From DASVXQ01 sp046727955 (GTDB lineage: Bacteria > Actinomycetota > CALGFH01): a stretch of 50,717 bases of DNA. Of the stretch, positions 17,233-25,218 are shown one piece after another. The position numbers were made by a program, and so were the translations under genes. Under the pieces are notes generated by a model, which had not been told where the DNA came from, ran no database searches, and was given only the letters and a program-made list of their open reading frames with translations. Every line of letters starts with the position of its first letter. Position 1 is the first letter of the stretch. The stretch spans positions 1-50,717 of the forward strand of contig JBKPDO010000001.1 in the NCBI GenBank assembly GCA_046727955.1, read 5' to 3'.

Positions 17233-18777
17233 TCAGACGCCCGCCCGGATGCCGGCGAGAGTCGCGTCCGGGCCGGTGCGCACCAAGCGGTCCTTGGGGG
17301 CGGGCGGCACGTCGGGCCGCACCGCGCGCGGCAGGTAGTGGCCGCCAGGCTCGCCAACAGGGCGCGGGCCGGGCGCGTCGTCGGCCCACTCGGCGACGAC
17401 CCGGCCGCGCAGCAGGGTCATGACCGGCCAGCCGTGGTAGGTCCTGCCCTCCATGATCGACCAGCCGGCGCGCGTGTTCAGATGCTCCTTGCCGACCGTC
17501 ACATCGCGGGACAGGTCCACCACCACCAGGTCGGCGTCGGAACCGACCTGGATCGCGCCCTTGCGCGGGAACAGCCCGTAGATCCGCGCGGGGTTCTCGC
17601 AGCTCACCTGGACCAGCCGCTCCAGGGTGATGCGGCCCTCGTACACGCCCTTGGTGAGCAGCACCGGCAGGAACGTCTCCACCCGGGAGAAACCTGTGCG
17701 GCAGTCCCATATGTTGTCGCTCCACATCGCCTCGCGGGTCGCCGGCTCCCAGGCGACCACGTGGTCGGAGCCGACCACGTCGACGTCACCCCGGGCGAGC
17801 GCCTTCCAGATCTCCTCCTGGACCTCTTGGTAACGCATTGGCACGTTGATCCGGTAGCCATCGAACGGCGTGAAGCCGAGCCACGCCGGGCCGGTCTGGG
17901 CGTACAGCTCGACGCCGCGGCGCCTGGCCTCGCGGATTTCCTCGAAAGTCTCAGGCGTGGTGGCGTGCTGGATGTACATGCGGGCGCCGAGCTTCTCGGC
18001 GACGTAGGTATAGGCGCGCACGTGCTGCGCCTCGAGCATGTGCGGCGAGCGGTCGGTCCAGGCGGCGAGGTCGTTGTGGCCAAGCTCGCGCAAGCGTCGC
18101 TCGAACACGCGCGCGACCTCCCAGTTCTCCGGGTGGATCGAGCAGATCGCTGGGGCGCCGTAGCGGGCGACCTGCTCCATGATCAGGTAGAGGGTGCCGT
18201 CGTCGATGCCGACGCCAAGGCCGGCGCGGCGGCTCGGCCAGTTGTGGTCCTCGGCGGGGATGCGGCGCGCCTGCATGTAGAGCTTGTAGGAGGTGACGCC
18301 ATACTCCTCGCAGTACAGCGGGATTTCCTCGGCCTGCGCGTCGGTCTCCATCATGAAGGTGAGGAAGCAGTCGACCGACGAGAACCGCTCGATCATCTCC
18401 CTGGCGGTCCGGAACGACCGGGAGAACGGGGCGACGTCAGCGGCCTGCACGAACTCCTTGAACGGCCGGGTGCCGAGCCGCGTGCTCGGCGCCTGGATCC
18501 CCCAGGTGGTGACGCCGGCGCAGGCGGCGGCCCTGCTCTCCGGCTCGAGGTCGTACTCGAAGGGCACGTAGCAGCCGGGGTGCGCCTCGGAGTCGACGAT
18601 CCCTGGCAGGATGTGGTTGCGCTGTACGTCAATCACCCGGCGGGCGGGCGGCAGTAGCTCGTCAGTAGCCACCGCGACGATCACCCCGTCGCGGATCGCC
18701 ACCCCGGCGTCGAAGACCCCGTCGCCGGTCACGACGCGTCCGTTGACGAGCTTGAGGTCGACCTCCTGCGCCGGCAT
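17233..18777 (-). CDS. Hydantoinase/dihydropyrimidinase-like amidohydrolase with altered metal motif
   Basis: 514 residues. The ATG at 18777 has GGGAG about seven bases upstream. The cyclic amidohydrolase ligands line up: the carboxylated Lys 165 (TSYKLYM), His 215 (ICSIHPEN), His 271 (MYIQHATTPE) and Asp 338 (GSDHVVAW). The usual first motif DxHxH, however, reads D62-S-E64-A-H66, so the first metal-binding His is a Glu. Hydantoinases open cyclic diamides to N-carbamoyl acids, the substrate type for the neighbouring Cys amidase. The substitution may change the metal site or the substrate; a catalytically different enzyme is possible. The gene starts just inside an operator-like site at 18816-18833. 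Confidence 0.85.
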   Translation of the reverse strand: MPAQEVDLKLVNGRVVTGDGVFDAGVAIRDGVIVAVATDELLPPARRVIDVQRNHILPGIVDSEAHPGCYVPFEYDLEPESRAAACAGVTTWGIQAPSTRLGTRPFKEFVQAADVAPFSRSFRTAREMIERFSSVDCFLTFMMETDAQAEEIPLYCEEYGVTSYKLYMQARRIPAEDHNWPSRRAGLGVGIDDGTLYLIMEQVARYGAPAICSIHPENWEVARVFERRLRELGHNDLAAWTDRSPHMLEAQHVRAYTYVAEKLGARMYIQHATTPETFEEIREARRRGVELYAQTGPAWLGFTPFDGYRINVPMRYQEVQEEIWKALARGDVDVVGSDHVVAWEPATREAMWSDNIWDCRTGFSRVETFLPVLLTKGVYEGRITLERLVQVSCENPARIYGLFPRKGAIQVGSDADLVVVDLSRDVTVGKEHLNTRAGWSIMEGRTYHGWPVMTLLRGRVVAEWADDAPGPRPVGEPGGHYLPRAVRPDVPPAPKDRLVRTGPDATLAGIRAGV

Positions 18778-18815
18778 CCGCTCTCCCTTCATCCGGCTTC
18801 CGCCCACGATGTCGC

Positions 18816-18833
18816 TGTCTCTTGTCTCGGACA
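18816..18833. promoter_or_regulatory. GntR-type operator candidate in the divergent promoter
   Basis: TGTCTCTTGTCTCGGACA lies between the divergent hydantoinase-like gene and the DUF1185 gene. Its right half, TGTC-TCG-GACA, is a perfect dyad, and its left 12 bases equal those of the site at 15483-15500. Confidence 0.7.
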
Positions 18834-18925
18834 GTAATCTGGCGCTAGTGTAGGCGGGCCTCCGGCGAAGGGTCAACGCCTCGGCGGTCGGGGTGGCGCG
18901 GGACGGCGAGGAGGTCGCCAGCACC

Positions 18926-19507
18926 ATGAGACTGGATGTCCGCAAGCTCGTAGTCCACGTCGAAGACGTCCGCAGCGAGGGTGGCCGCGGGGACGAGGGC
19001 GGCCCGCTGCGCAAGGTCGCCGCGCTCGCGGTCATCCCCAACCCTTACGCCGGCCGGGCCTGGAGCGCCTCGCTCGACGAGCTGGTCGAGCCATCCGGCG
19101 AGCTCGCCACCGAGCTGGCCAAGGCCGCAATGGACGCGCTCGGCAACCCTGTCGAGAGCTATGGCAAGGCCGCCATGGTCGGCCTCGGTGGCGAGCAGGA
19201 GCACGCCAACGCCTGCCTCACCAGCGTGTTCGGCGACGCCTTCCGCGCCGCCGTCGGCGGCGGCAAGGCCTGGCTGCCCTCGGTGACCAAGCGCGTCGTG
19301 GCGGGCAGCGCCGTCGACATCCCCGTCTGCTACCGCGACGCGATCTGGGTCCGCTCCCACTACGACGCGGTCACTGCCAGCGTCCCCGACGCGCCGCGAG
19401 TCGACGAGATCGTGGTCGGCCTCGCGATCACCAACCGAGGCCGCATCAACGCACGCCTCGGCGGCCTGCGCAAGGAGGACGTCAAGGGCGAGGACGGCCT
19501 TAGGTGA
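18926..19507 (+). CDS. DUF1185 (amino acid synthesis family) protein
   Basis: 193 residues from the ATG at 18926, chosen because MRLDVRKLVVHVEDVRSEGG matches the usual start of the family. GAGGAGG lies 11 bases upstream, and a GTG at 18893 is possible. Conserved stretches are PNPYAGR, ESYGKAAMVG, AAVGGGKAWLPSVTKR and DAPRVDEIVVGLAITNRGR. The family is named for amino acid synthesis, but its reaction is not established. It regularly accompanies amidohydrolases in catabolic clusters. The stop overlaps the next start as GTGA, so it leads a four-gene plus-strand operon. Confidence 0.85.
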   Translation: MRLDVRKLVVHVEDVRSEGGRGDEGGPLRKVAALAVIPNPYAGRAWSASLDELVEPSGELATELAKAAMDALGNPVESYGKAAMVGLGGEQEHANACLTSVFGDAFRAAVGGGKAWLPSVTKRVVAGSAVDIPVCYRDAIWVRSHYDAVTASVPDAPRVDEIVVGLAITNRGRINARLGGLRKEDVKGEDGLR

Positions 19508-20721
19508 CCTGGGACGGGACATTCGATCTCGGCTATTTCGGGCCGCCCGAGGGGAGCCTGCAGATCCGGAACCTCCGCGGGGTGGTGAGCGGGCGGCTGG
19601 GGGAGCCGCTGCTGGAGGCCGAGACCCTGCGGATCGAGGCGGGGCGCGTCTCGTCAGTCGGCGCCACCCCTGCCGCCGCGGACGTGGTGGTCGACGCCCG
19701 CGGGGCAGTGGCGGTCCCCGGCCTGATCGACACCCACTGCCACGTCGTCCTCGGCGACTACACCCCCCGCCAGCACGCGATCGGCTTCCTCGAGAGCTAC
19801 CTGCACGGTGGTGTCACCCAAGTGATGTCCGCCTCCGAGGTGCACCTGCCGGGCCGGCCGAGCGACCGCGTCGGCGTCAAGGCGCTCGCGGTCGCCGCCC
19901 AGCGCGCCTGGACCGCGTTCCGGCCTGGCGGGATGAAGGTCCGCGGCGGCTCGCTGATCTGCGAGCCGGGTCTGGAGCGCGAGGACTTCGCCGAACTGGC
20001 TGCCGAGGGCGTCCGCTACATGAAGGTCGGCTTCGGCGCGTTCCGCGACCCGGCCGATGCCGCGCCGCTGGTCAGGTGGGCACGCGAGGCCGGCTTCGTG
20101 GTCATGTCCCACTCCGGCGGCGCCTCGATCCCCGGGTCGAGCCCGATCACCGTCGACCACCTTCTCGCCATGGACCCCACCATCGCCGGGCACGCCAACG
20201 GCGGCACCACCTGCCTGCCGGACGCGGACCTCGAGCGGCTCGTCGACGAGTCGCGGATCGCCCTGCAGATCGTCCAGGCCGGCAACCTCCGCTCTACGCT
20301 CCACCTGCTGCGGACCGCGGCCGACCGGGGCCAGCTCCATCGCGTGATCCTCGGCTCCGACACGCCGAGCGGCACCGGGGTGATGCCGCTCGGGCTGCTC
20401 AAGACCACAGTCGAGCTGGCTTCGCTCGGTCCCCTTCCCGTCACCGACGCGCTTGCGCTCGCCACCGGCAACGCTGGCGCTGTCCTCGGCGTCGAGGAGG
20501 GGATCCTGGAGGCTGGGCGTCCCGCCGACCTCGTCCTGCTGCAGGAGCCGCTCGGCGGCACCCAGCCGGATCCGCTCGCTGCCATCGCCATCGGCGACAT
20601 CCCCGGCATCGCCGGGGTAGTCGTGGATGGCGCCGTGCGCGCTCTCCGCAGCCGCAACACCCCCGCGCCCGGCCGCGAGGCCACCGTCGAGGGAAGGAGG
20701 ACCGTCACGTGGCCCAGGTGA
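19504..20721 (+). CDS. Amidohydrolase-superfamily enzyme (enamidase-like)
   Basis: 405 residues, starting at a GTG that overlaps the previous stop. The metal motif IDTHCHV gives the H-x-H pair, MKVGFGAF may supply the bridging lysine, VMSHSGG and GHANGG supply the further histidines, and LGSDTPSGTG gives the final Asp. The overall layout (imidazolonepropionase/enamidase-like) suggests hydrolysis of a cyclic or enamide C-N bond. It is the third hydrolase of the island and is probably co-regulated by the GntR protein through the site at 18816-18833. The exact substrate is unknown. Confidence 0.83.
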   Translation: MTWDGTFDLGYFGPPEGSLQIRNLRGVVSGRLGEPLLEAETLRIEAGRVSSVGATPAAADVVVDARGAVAVPGLIDTHCHVVLGDYTPRQHAIGFLESYLHGGVTQVMSASEVHLPGRPSDRVGVKALAVAAQRAWTAFRPGGMKVRGGSLICEPGLEREDFAELAAEGVRYMKVGFGAFRDPADAAPLVRWAREAGFVVMSHSGGASIPGSSPITVDHLLAMDPTIAGHANGGTTCLPDADLERLVDESRIALQIVQAGNLRSTLHLLRTAADRGQLHRVILGSDTPSGTGVMPLGLLKTTVELASLGPLPVTDALALATGNAGAVLGVEEGILEAGRPADLVLLQEPLGGTQPDPLAAIAIGDIPGIAGVVVDGAVRALRSRNTPAPGREATVEGRRTVTWPR

Positions 20722-21356
20722 TCCCTTCAACGCCCGACCCCGCCGGGTTCCGCCTGCGACGGGAGGTGGTGATCCCGTCGCGCGAGGCGCGCGCGGTCCG
20801 CGTCGCCCGTGGCGAGATGCTGCAGCTCGTTGACGTGGAGGGCCAGCAGGTCGCCGACCTGATGGCCTGGCGCCCCGACCGGCCGGAGGAGACGCTCTCG
20901 CCGGCGCACACCATCTCCTGCCTCACCCACCTGGTGCCGCGCGAGGGCGAGGAGCTGTTCTCCAACCACCGTCGGCCGCTGCTGCGCGTCTGCCGTGACA
21001 CCGTCGGCCGCCACGACCTCGTGGTCCCCTGCTGCGACCCGGAGCGCTACCAGCGCGACTACGGCCTCGACGACCACCCGTCGTGCCTGGAGAGCATGCG
21101 AACCGGCCTGCAGGCCGCCGGCGAGAGCTGGACGCCGCGCGGCGAGCTGGCCTGGAACGTGTTCATGCACAACACCATCACCCCGGACGGGTCGGTGGTC
21201 ACCGAGGAGCCCCGCCACGGCTCGGGCGATCACATTGAGCTGGAGGCACTGGAGGACCTCGGCGTGGTCGTCAGCTCCTGCCCGCAGGACCTTACCCCCT
21301 GCAACGGCTGGCGGATCACCCCAGTCGCCCTGCGCGTGTTCACGCCGGCACCATGA
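20709..21356 (+). CDS. DUF1989 protein (carboxyguanidine deiminase-related family)
   Basis: 215 residues. The GTG at 20709 overlaps the previous gene by 13 bases and has AAGGAGG eight bases upstream. The domain is recognisable from LQLVDVEGQQVADLMAW, the LFSNHRRPLLRV segment, CCDPERY, and the ending FMHNTITPDG, SSCPQDLTPCNGW. DUF1989 includes the CgdA and CgdB subunits of carboxyguanidine deiminase, which usually sit beside urea carboxylase; neither urea carboxylase nor allophanate hydrolase is present here. It is therefore more likely a deiminase or hydrolase for another carbamoyl-like intermediate (inference). Confidence 0.85.
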   Translation: MAQVIPSTPDPAGFRLRREVVIPSREARAVRVARGEMLQLVDVEGQQVADLMAWRPDRPEETLSPAHTISCLTHLVPREGEELFSNHRRPLLRVCRDTVGRHDLVVPCCDPERYQRDYGLDDHPSCLESMRTGLQAAGESWTPRGELAWNVFMHNTITPDGSVVTEEPRHGSGDHIELEALEDLGVVVSSCPQDLTPCNGWRITPVALRVFTPAP

Positions 21357-22030
21357 GCACCAAGGAAGCGGTCGTCGAGGCTGCCCGGATCCTGGCGCGG
21401 CTCGGCTTTGTCAACGCCTTCGGGCACGTGAGCGCCCGCGCGCCAGCCGGGAGGATCCTGCTCACTCCGACCAACTCGCCGCTCGGCACGCTCGCCCCCG
21501 ACGAGCTCCTCGAGCTGGACGGCGGCGGCGAGCTCGGCTCCGGCGTGCCGGCGTCCTGCCCGCTCGAGGCGCCGATGCACATCGCGATCTACGCGCGCCG
21601 CGGCGACGTCGGCGGCATCTGCCGCATCCACCCGCCCGCAGCCGCCGCCTGGGCCTGCACCGGCACGAGCCCGCCGCTGCTGCACGGCTTCGGCGGCATC
21701 GTCGAGCCGGTGGCGGTCTGGGACGACCCCGACCTGATCACCTCCGTGGCAGCGGCGGGCAAGGTCGCGGCGGCCCTCGGGGAGGCGCCGGCGCTGCTGC
21801 TGCGCGGCAACGGCGCGCTCACCGTTGGCGCGACCCTCGACGAGGCCCTCGCCCGCGCCTGGTGCCTGGAGGACCGCTGCCGCACCGCCCTCGCCCTCGG
21901 CGACCTTGCTCGCCCCCTCACCCCGGACGAGCTCGAGCGCCGCCGCCGCTGGTACGACACGGAGACCGCCCGCCTCGCCAGCTGGCTGCACCGATGGCCT
22001 CAGCCGCCGACGGAGGACATCTCGATCTAG
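21353..22030 (+). CDS. Class II aldolase/adducin-fold protein lacking two zinc ligands
   Basis: 225 residues, overlapping the DUF1989 gene by ATGA. The fold is clear (GFVNAFGHVSAR, TPTNSPLG, LEAPMHIAIYARR), and Glu 72 matches the catalytic Glu of fuculose aldolase. The three zinc-binding histidines of that enzyme line up with R91, H93 (CRIHPP) and N153 (LLLRGNGALTVG), so two are replaced. It therefore may not be a zinc aldolase and could act as a decarboxylase, isomerase or binding protein. It ends the four-gene plus-strand operon of the island. Confidence 0.82.
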   Translation: MSTKEAVVEAARILARLGFVNAFGHVSARAPAGRILLTPTNSPLGTLAPDELLELDGGGELGSGVPASCPLEAPMHIAIYARRGDVGGICRIHPPAAAAWACTGTSPPLLHGFGGIVEPVAVWDDPDLITSVAAAGKVAAALGEAPALLLRGNGALTVGATLDEALARAWCLEDRCRTALALGDLARPLTPDELERRRRWYDTETARLASWLHRWPQPPTEDISI

Positions 22031-22080
22031 CCCCTGCGTGTAGTCCTGTGTGCCGGTCTGGGCAGGGTCGTTCGGCTCCT

Positions 22081-23130
22081 CTAGCCTCGCTTCGGCTCGA
22101 GCAGGGCGGGATCGAGGTTGGGCATGGTCGCGCCGAACCGCTCCTGGAGATGGGCCAGAGAAGTGGTGGGCTCGTACTTGGGCCGCTCCCCCTCGGCGAG
22201 GCAGGTTTCCAGGACCTCGACCGGAGCGTCGTAGTTCGGGTCGTAGAAGAACGGGATCGACTGGCGGTCGAGGCCCGAGGTGTTGATGACCCGGTGCAGC
22301 GTGGCGGGGAACAGGTCGTTGGTCCACCGCGCGAGCATGTCACCGACGTTCACGACGAAGGTCCCGGGGATCGGCTTGGCGTCGATCCAGCGGCCGGCGG
22401 TGTTGCGGACCTGCAGGCCGCCGCGGTCGTCCTGGGCGAGCAGCGCCAGGCAGCCGTAGTCGGAGTGGGCTCCGGCGCCGATCCGCGCCTCGCTGATCTC
22501 CTCCCCTCCCGTCACTTGCTGGGGTGGGTAGTGGAGAGGGCTCATGACCAGCATCGCGGTCGTGAACCACGCGTCGAAATAGTCCTCGGGAAGCTCCAGG
22601 GCCACCGCGACGGCGTGGGTCACCTGACCGGCAAGGTCATGCACAGCGGCGAAGTACTCCTCCATTGTCTCGCGGAAGCCGGGACGGTCGGCCGGCCATT
22701 GGTTCGGCCCATGGAACGGGATGCCCCGGCGGACGAGCGGATGGTCCGGCGGAAGGTCGTTCCCGATCCGGAAGCCCTCCTTGAGGTCGCCCTCCTCCTG
22801 CTTGTCCGGGTCCAGGTTCTCGGTGCCGAAGTCGAACCACCCGCGGTCGCAGGAGGACCCCGCGACCGACACCTCCGCCTTCTTCTCACCCGGCAGGGCG
22901 AAGAACCGTCCGGCCTCGGCGAAGGTCTTGTCGATCAGCGCCTGGCTGACGCCATGACCAGCCAGATAGGCGAAGCCGACGTTGCGGAAGGCGTTGCCGA
23001 GCTCGAGCGCCACCCGCCTCAGCTGCGCCTGGCCGTCGGTGCGGAAGGCCGAGAAGTCCACGATTGGGATCCGGTCGAGCGGCATGCGCTCAGCACGAAG
23101 CGACGGTGCCAACCGCGACGAACTGGTCAT
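22081..23130 (-). CDS. 2-oxoglutarate/Fe(II) oxygenase, isopenicillin N synthase family
   Basis: 349 residues. The iron ligands are H222, D224 (GAGAHSDYG) and H279 (ATLHRVIN), and the 2-oxoglutarate-binding R289-x-S291 follows. The N-terminal half has the expected IPIVDF and GFAYLAGHGV. It starts with ATGA overlap on the binding-protein gene, so it is the last gene of the importer operon and probably hydroxylates or oxidatively opens the imported compound. The family includes thymine-7-hydroxylase-type enzymes, which fits a heterocycle pathway, but plant-hormone or antibiotic-type chemistry cannot be excluded. Confidence 0.9.
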   Translation of the reverse strand: MTSSSRLAPSLRAERMPLDRIPIVDFSAFRTDGQAQLRRVALELGNAFRNVGFAYLAGHGVSQALIDKTFAEAGRFFALPGEKKAEVSVAGSSCDRGWFDFGTENLDPDKQEEGDLKEGFRIGNDLPPDHPLVRRGIPFHGPNQWPADRPGFRETMEEYFAAVHDLAGQVTHAVAVALELPEDYFDAWFTTAMLVMSPLHYPPQQVTGGEEISEARIGAGAHSDYGCLALLAQDDRGGLQVRNTAGRWIDAKPIPGTFVVNVGDMLARWTNDLFPATLHRVINTSGLDRQSIPFFYDPNYDAPVEVLETCLAEGERPKYEPTTSLAHLQERFGATMPNLDPALLEPKRG

Positions 23131-24299
23131 GAGTTGATCCCTATGTTGGGGTCGATGAATTCGTTGGTGACGAGGTCCTGTGGCTTGAGGTTCGCGCGCG
23201 GCGGCTTTCGTTGCGATACGAAGATCGGCGTGTCGATGTCGAGCATGCGCTGTATCCGGCTCATGTCGAAGTTGCCCAACGTCTTGTCAGGGCCGTTGTT
23301 CACGAAGTCCGAGCGCATCTTGGTCAGGGCGTAATTGGCCAGGCCGGATGAGTACTGCCAACCGTCGTTGTACTGCTTCACCAGGTTGAGGATCAGCTGG
23401 GTGGTCTTCTCCGGGCTCTTCATGTAGTCGACCGTTGCGCGCTGGATGATCGGCACCAGCTTCTTCAGGCAGGGCGCGAGCTTGCCCTTGTCGGCGGCGC
23501 GGATCGACAGCGCCTCTGGGTACATAGGGTAGCCGGTGTCGTGGACCAGCGCGTACTTCACCGGCTTGTTCCACTTTCCGGGCAGCTCGTGCTCGTAGAT
23601 GTACGGCTCGGAGGTGGCGAACCCCGCCTGGGCGATCTTGCCGCCCTGGCTGACCCAGTTGCCCGGCTTGCCGTCGTAGGAGCCGTTGACCTGAGAGCGC
23701 CGCAGGATACCGGTGCCGACCAGGTACTCCATGTAGGTGTCGCCCCCGAAATAGAGCACCTTGGTGTTGGTCTGCCCGATGTCGATGATGGTGTTGAACT
23801 GCGGATAGATTTGCGGGTCCCACATGATCATGTACGGGCTGATCTCCATGGGGGCGACCACCGCGAGTGTCTGCTGCTTCGCCGAGAAGCGAATTGCCTC
23901 ATCGCTGTTGATCTGGCCGAGGGTGATGCTCTGATCCGTGTACATCTGCTGGGTCACCGGATTGAAGCCGATCGACGGGCCACCGGTACGGATCTCGAGC
24001 TGGACACCAGTGTTCTGCCCCTGCGCTACCAGCGAGCCGCTGACCAGCTTTTTGGCAGTGTTGATCTTGTAGTCGGGGCCGAGCATGTAGTAGAGCATGC
24101 CGTACTCGGACTCGGGATCCCAGTCGGTCTGGACCACGACCTTGTCCGGGCAGACACCCTTTAGGTTCAGGCGATCGCTCTGGGCCGCTGGCGGTGCCGC
24201 TGCGTTCCCCTTCGTTTCGTTCCCGCCGCCGGAACAGCCTGCCAGGATGACGACGAAGACTGTCAGCAGAGCGACCACACCCACGCGAAGTCTGCGCAC
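23127..24299 (-). CDS. ABC substrate-binding lipoprotein, SsuA/NMT1-like
   Basis: 390 residues from the GTG at 24299, preceded by GAGGAGGGG. The signal VRRLRVGVVALLTVFVVILA ends in a Cys 22 lipobox (LAGC). The mature protein contains VVVQTDWDPESEYGMLYYML, an unusually acidic ligand-loop region, and STRAND-LIKE repeats such as AGFATSEPYIYEHEL typical of nitrate/sulfonate/pyrimidine-precursor binding proteins. It delivers substrate to the adjacent permease and ATPase. Confidence 0.88.
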   Translation of the reverse strand: MRRLRVGVVALLTVFVVILAGCSGGGNETKGNAAAPPAAQSDRLNLKGVCPDKVVVQTDWDPESEYGMLYYMLGPDYKINTAKKLVSGSLVAQGQNTGVQLEIRTGGPSIGFNPVTQQMYTDQSITLGQINSDEAIRFSAKQQTLAVVAPMEISPYMIMWDPQIYPQFNTIIDIGQTNTKVLYFGGDTYMEYLVGTGILRRSQVNGSYDGKPGNWVSQGGKIAQAGFATSEPYIYEHELPGKWNKPVKYALVHDTGYPMYPEALSIRAADKGKLAPCLKKLVPIIQRATVDYMKSPEKTTQLILNLVKQYNDGWQYSSGLANYALTKMRSDFVNNGPDKTLGNFDMSRIQRMLDIDTPIFVSQRKPPRANLKPQDLVTNEFIDPNIGINS

Positions 24300-24339
24300 T
24301 TCCCCTCCTCTTGAGGATCCGGTGTCATAGGATGAGGAG

Positions 24340-25218
24340 CTAGGAGCCGAGGCCACGGGCAGACTCGTGCCAGCTGCCGATGACCCGACGGGCAAGGAAC
24401 CCAAAGAACCAGAACACGATAACTCCTAGCAATGACGACAAGATAATTGCGGCGAACATTTGCTCGGACTGGAGCCTGGTCCGGTACAGGTCGATGAGGA
24501 CGCCAATTCCTGGCTCCCCCTGCTTGAAGAACTCGTCGCCGACGATCGCCCCGATGACCGCCAGGCCGGCCGAGATCCGCAGCCCCGTGAAGATGGCGGG
24601 CAGCGCGGCGGGGAACTCGAGCTTCCACAGTCGGGTGAGCCGGCTGGCACCGTGGAGCGTGAACAGGTCGTGATGCTCCTGGGTCACCGATCGCAACCCG
24701 AACAGGGTGTTGGCGGTGATCGGAAAGACCGCGAAGAGGATCACCACCAGGACACGACTGAAGTAGCCGAACCCGAACCAGAAACCAAACAGTGGCACCA
24801 TCGCGAGGATCGGGATGGTCTGGGTCAGGACCGCGTAAGGGTACAGCGACCGCTCGACCCAGCGGGCCTGGCTCATAGCGATCGCCAGGAGCATGCCGAG
24901 GCCGGTCGCAACGGCAAGGCCGATGAACGCCACCCTGGTGGACAGCCACAGGGCGTCGAATAGCTCCCCGAGGTTGTAGTGGTCGAGGAAGCTGACCTTG
25001 ATCACCTCGTGCGGTGGCGGGACCAGGAAGCGGCGTTGTGGATCTAGCAGCAGGTAACTCACGCCATACCAAATCCCGAGCACCGCGATGAAGACCGCGG
25101 CTGGCGGCCCCCAGAACGAGACCCACCGCTTGCGGCCCGACGGCAGTAGCCGTGCGGTGATCGCCGGCCCCTGCGCGGTGGCGTCCGTCGGGCCGACGTG
25201 ATCAGTGTTGACATTCAC
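24340..25218 (-). CDS. ABC transporter permease, SsuC/TauC-like
   Basis: 292 residues from the GTG at 25218, which overlaps the ATPase stop as GTGA. It has six predicted helices, a periplasmic RRFLVPPPHEVIKV loop and the cytoplasmic EAA-like loop around HGASRLTRLWKLEFPAALP. Forms the membrane channel with the ATPase upstream and the binding protein downstream. Confidence 0.92.
   Translation of the reverse strand: MNVNTDHVGPTDATAQGPAITARLLPSGRKRWVSFWGPPAAVFIAVLGIWYGVSYLLLDPQRRFLVPPPHEVIKVSFLDHYNLGELFDALWLSTRVAFIGLAVATGLGMLLAIAMSQARWVERSLYPYAVLTQTIPILAMVPLFGFWFGFGYFSRVLVVILFAVFPITANTLFGLRSVTQEHHDLFTLHGASRLTRLWKLEFPAALPAIFTGLRISAGLAVIGAIVGDEFFKQGEPGIGVLIDLYRTRLQSEQMFAAIILSSLLGVIVFWFFGFLARRVIGSWHESARGLGS

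Noticed and set aside
20995..23334. Long plus-strand open frame (779 codons)
   Set aside because: It crosses three well-supported genes in other frames or strands and shows no family pattern.
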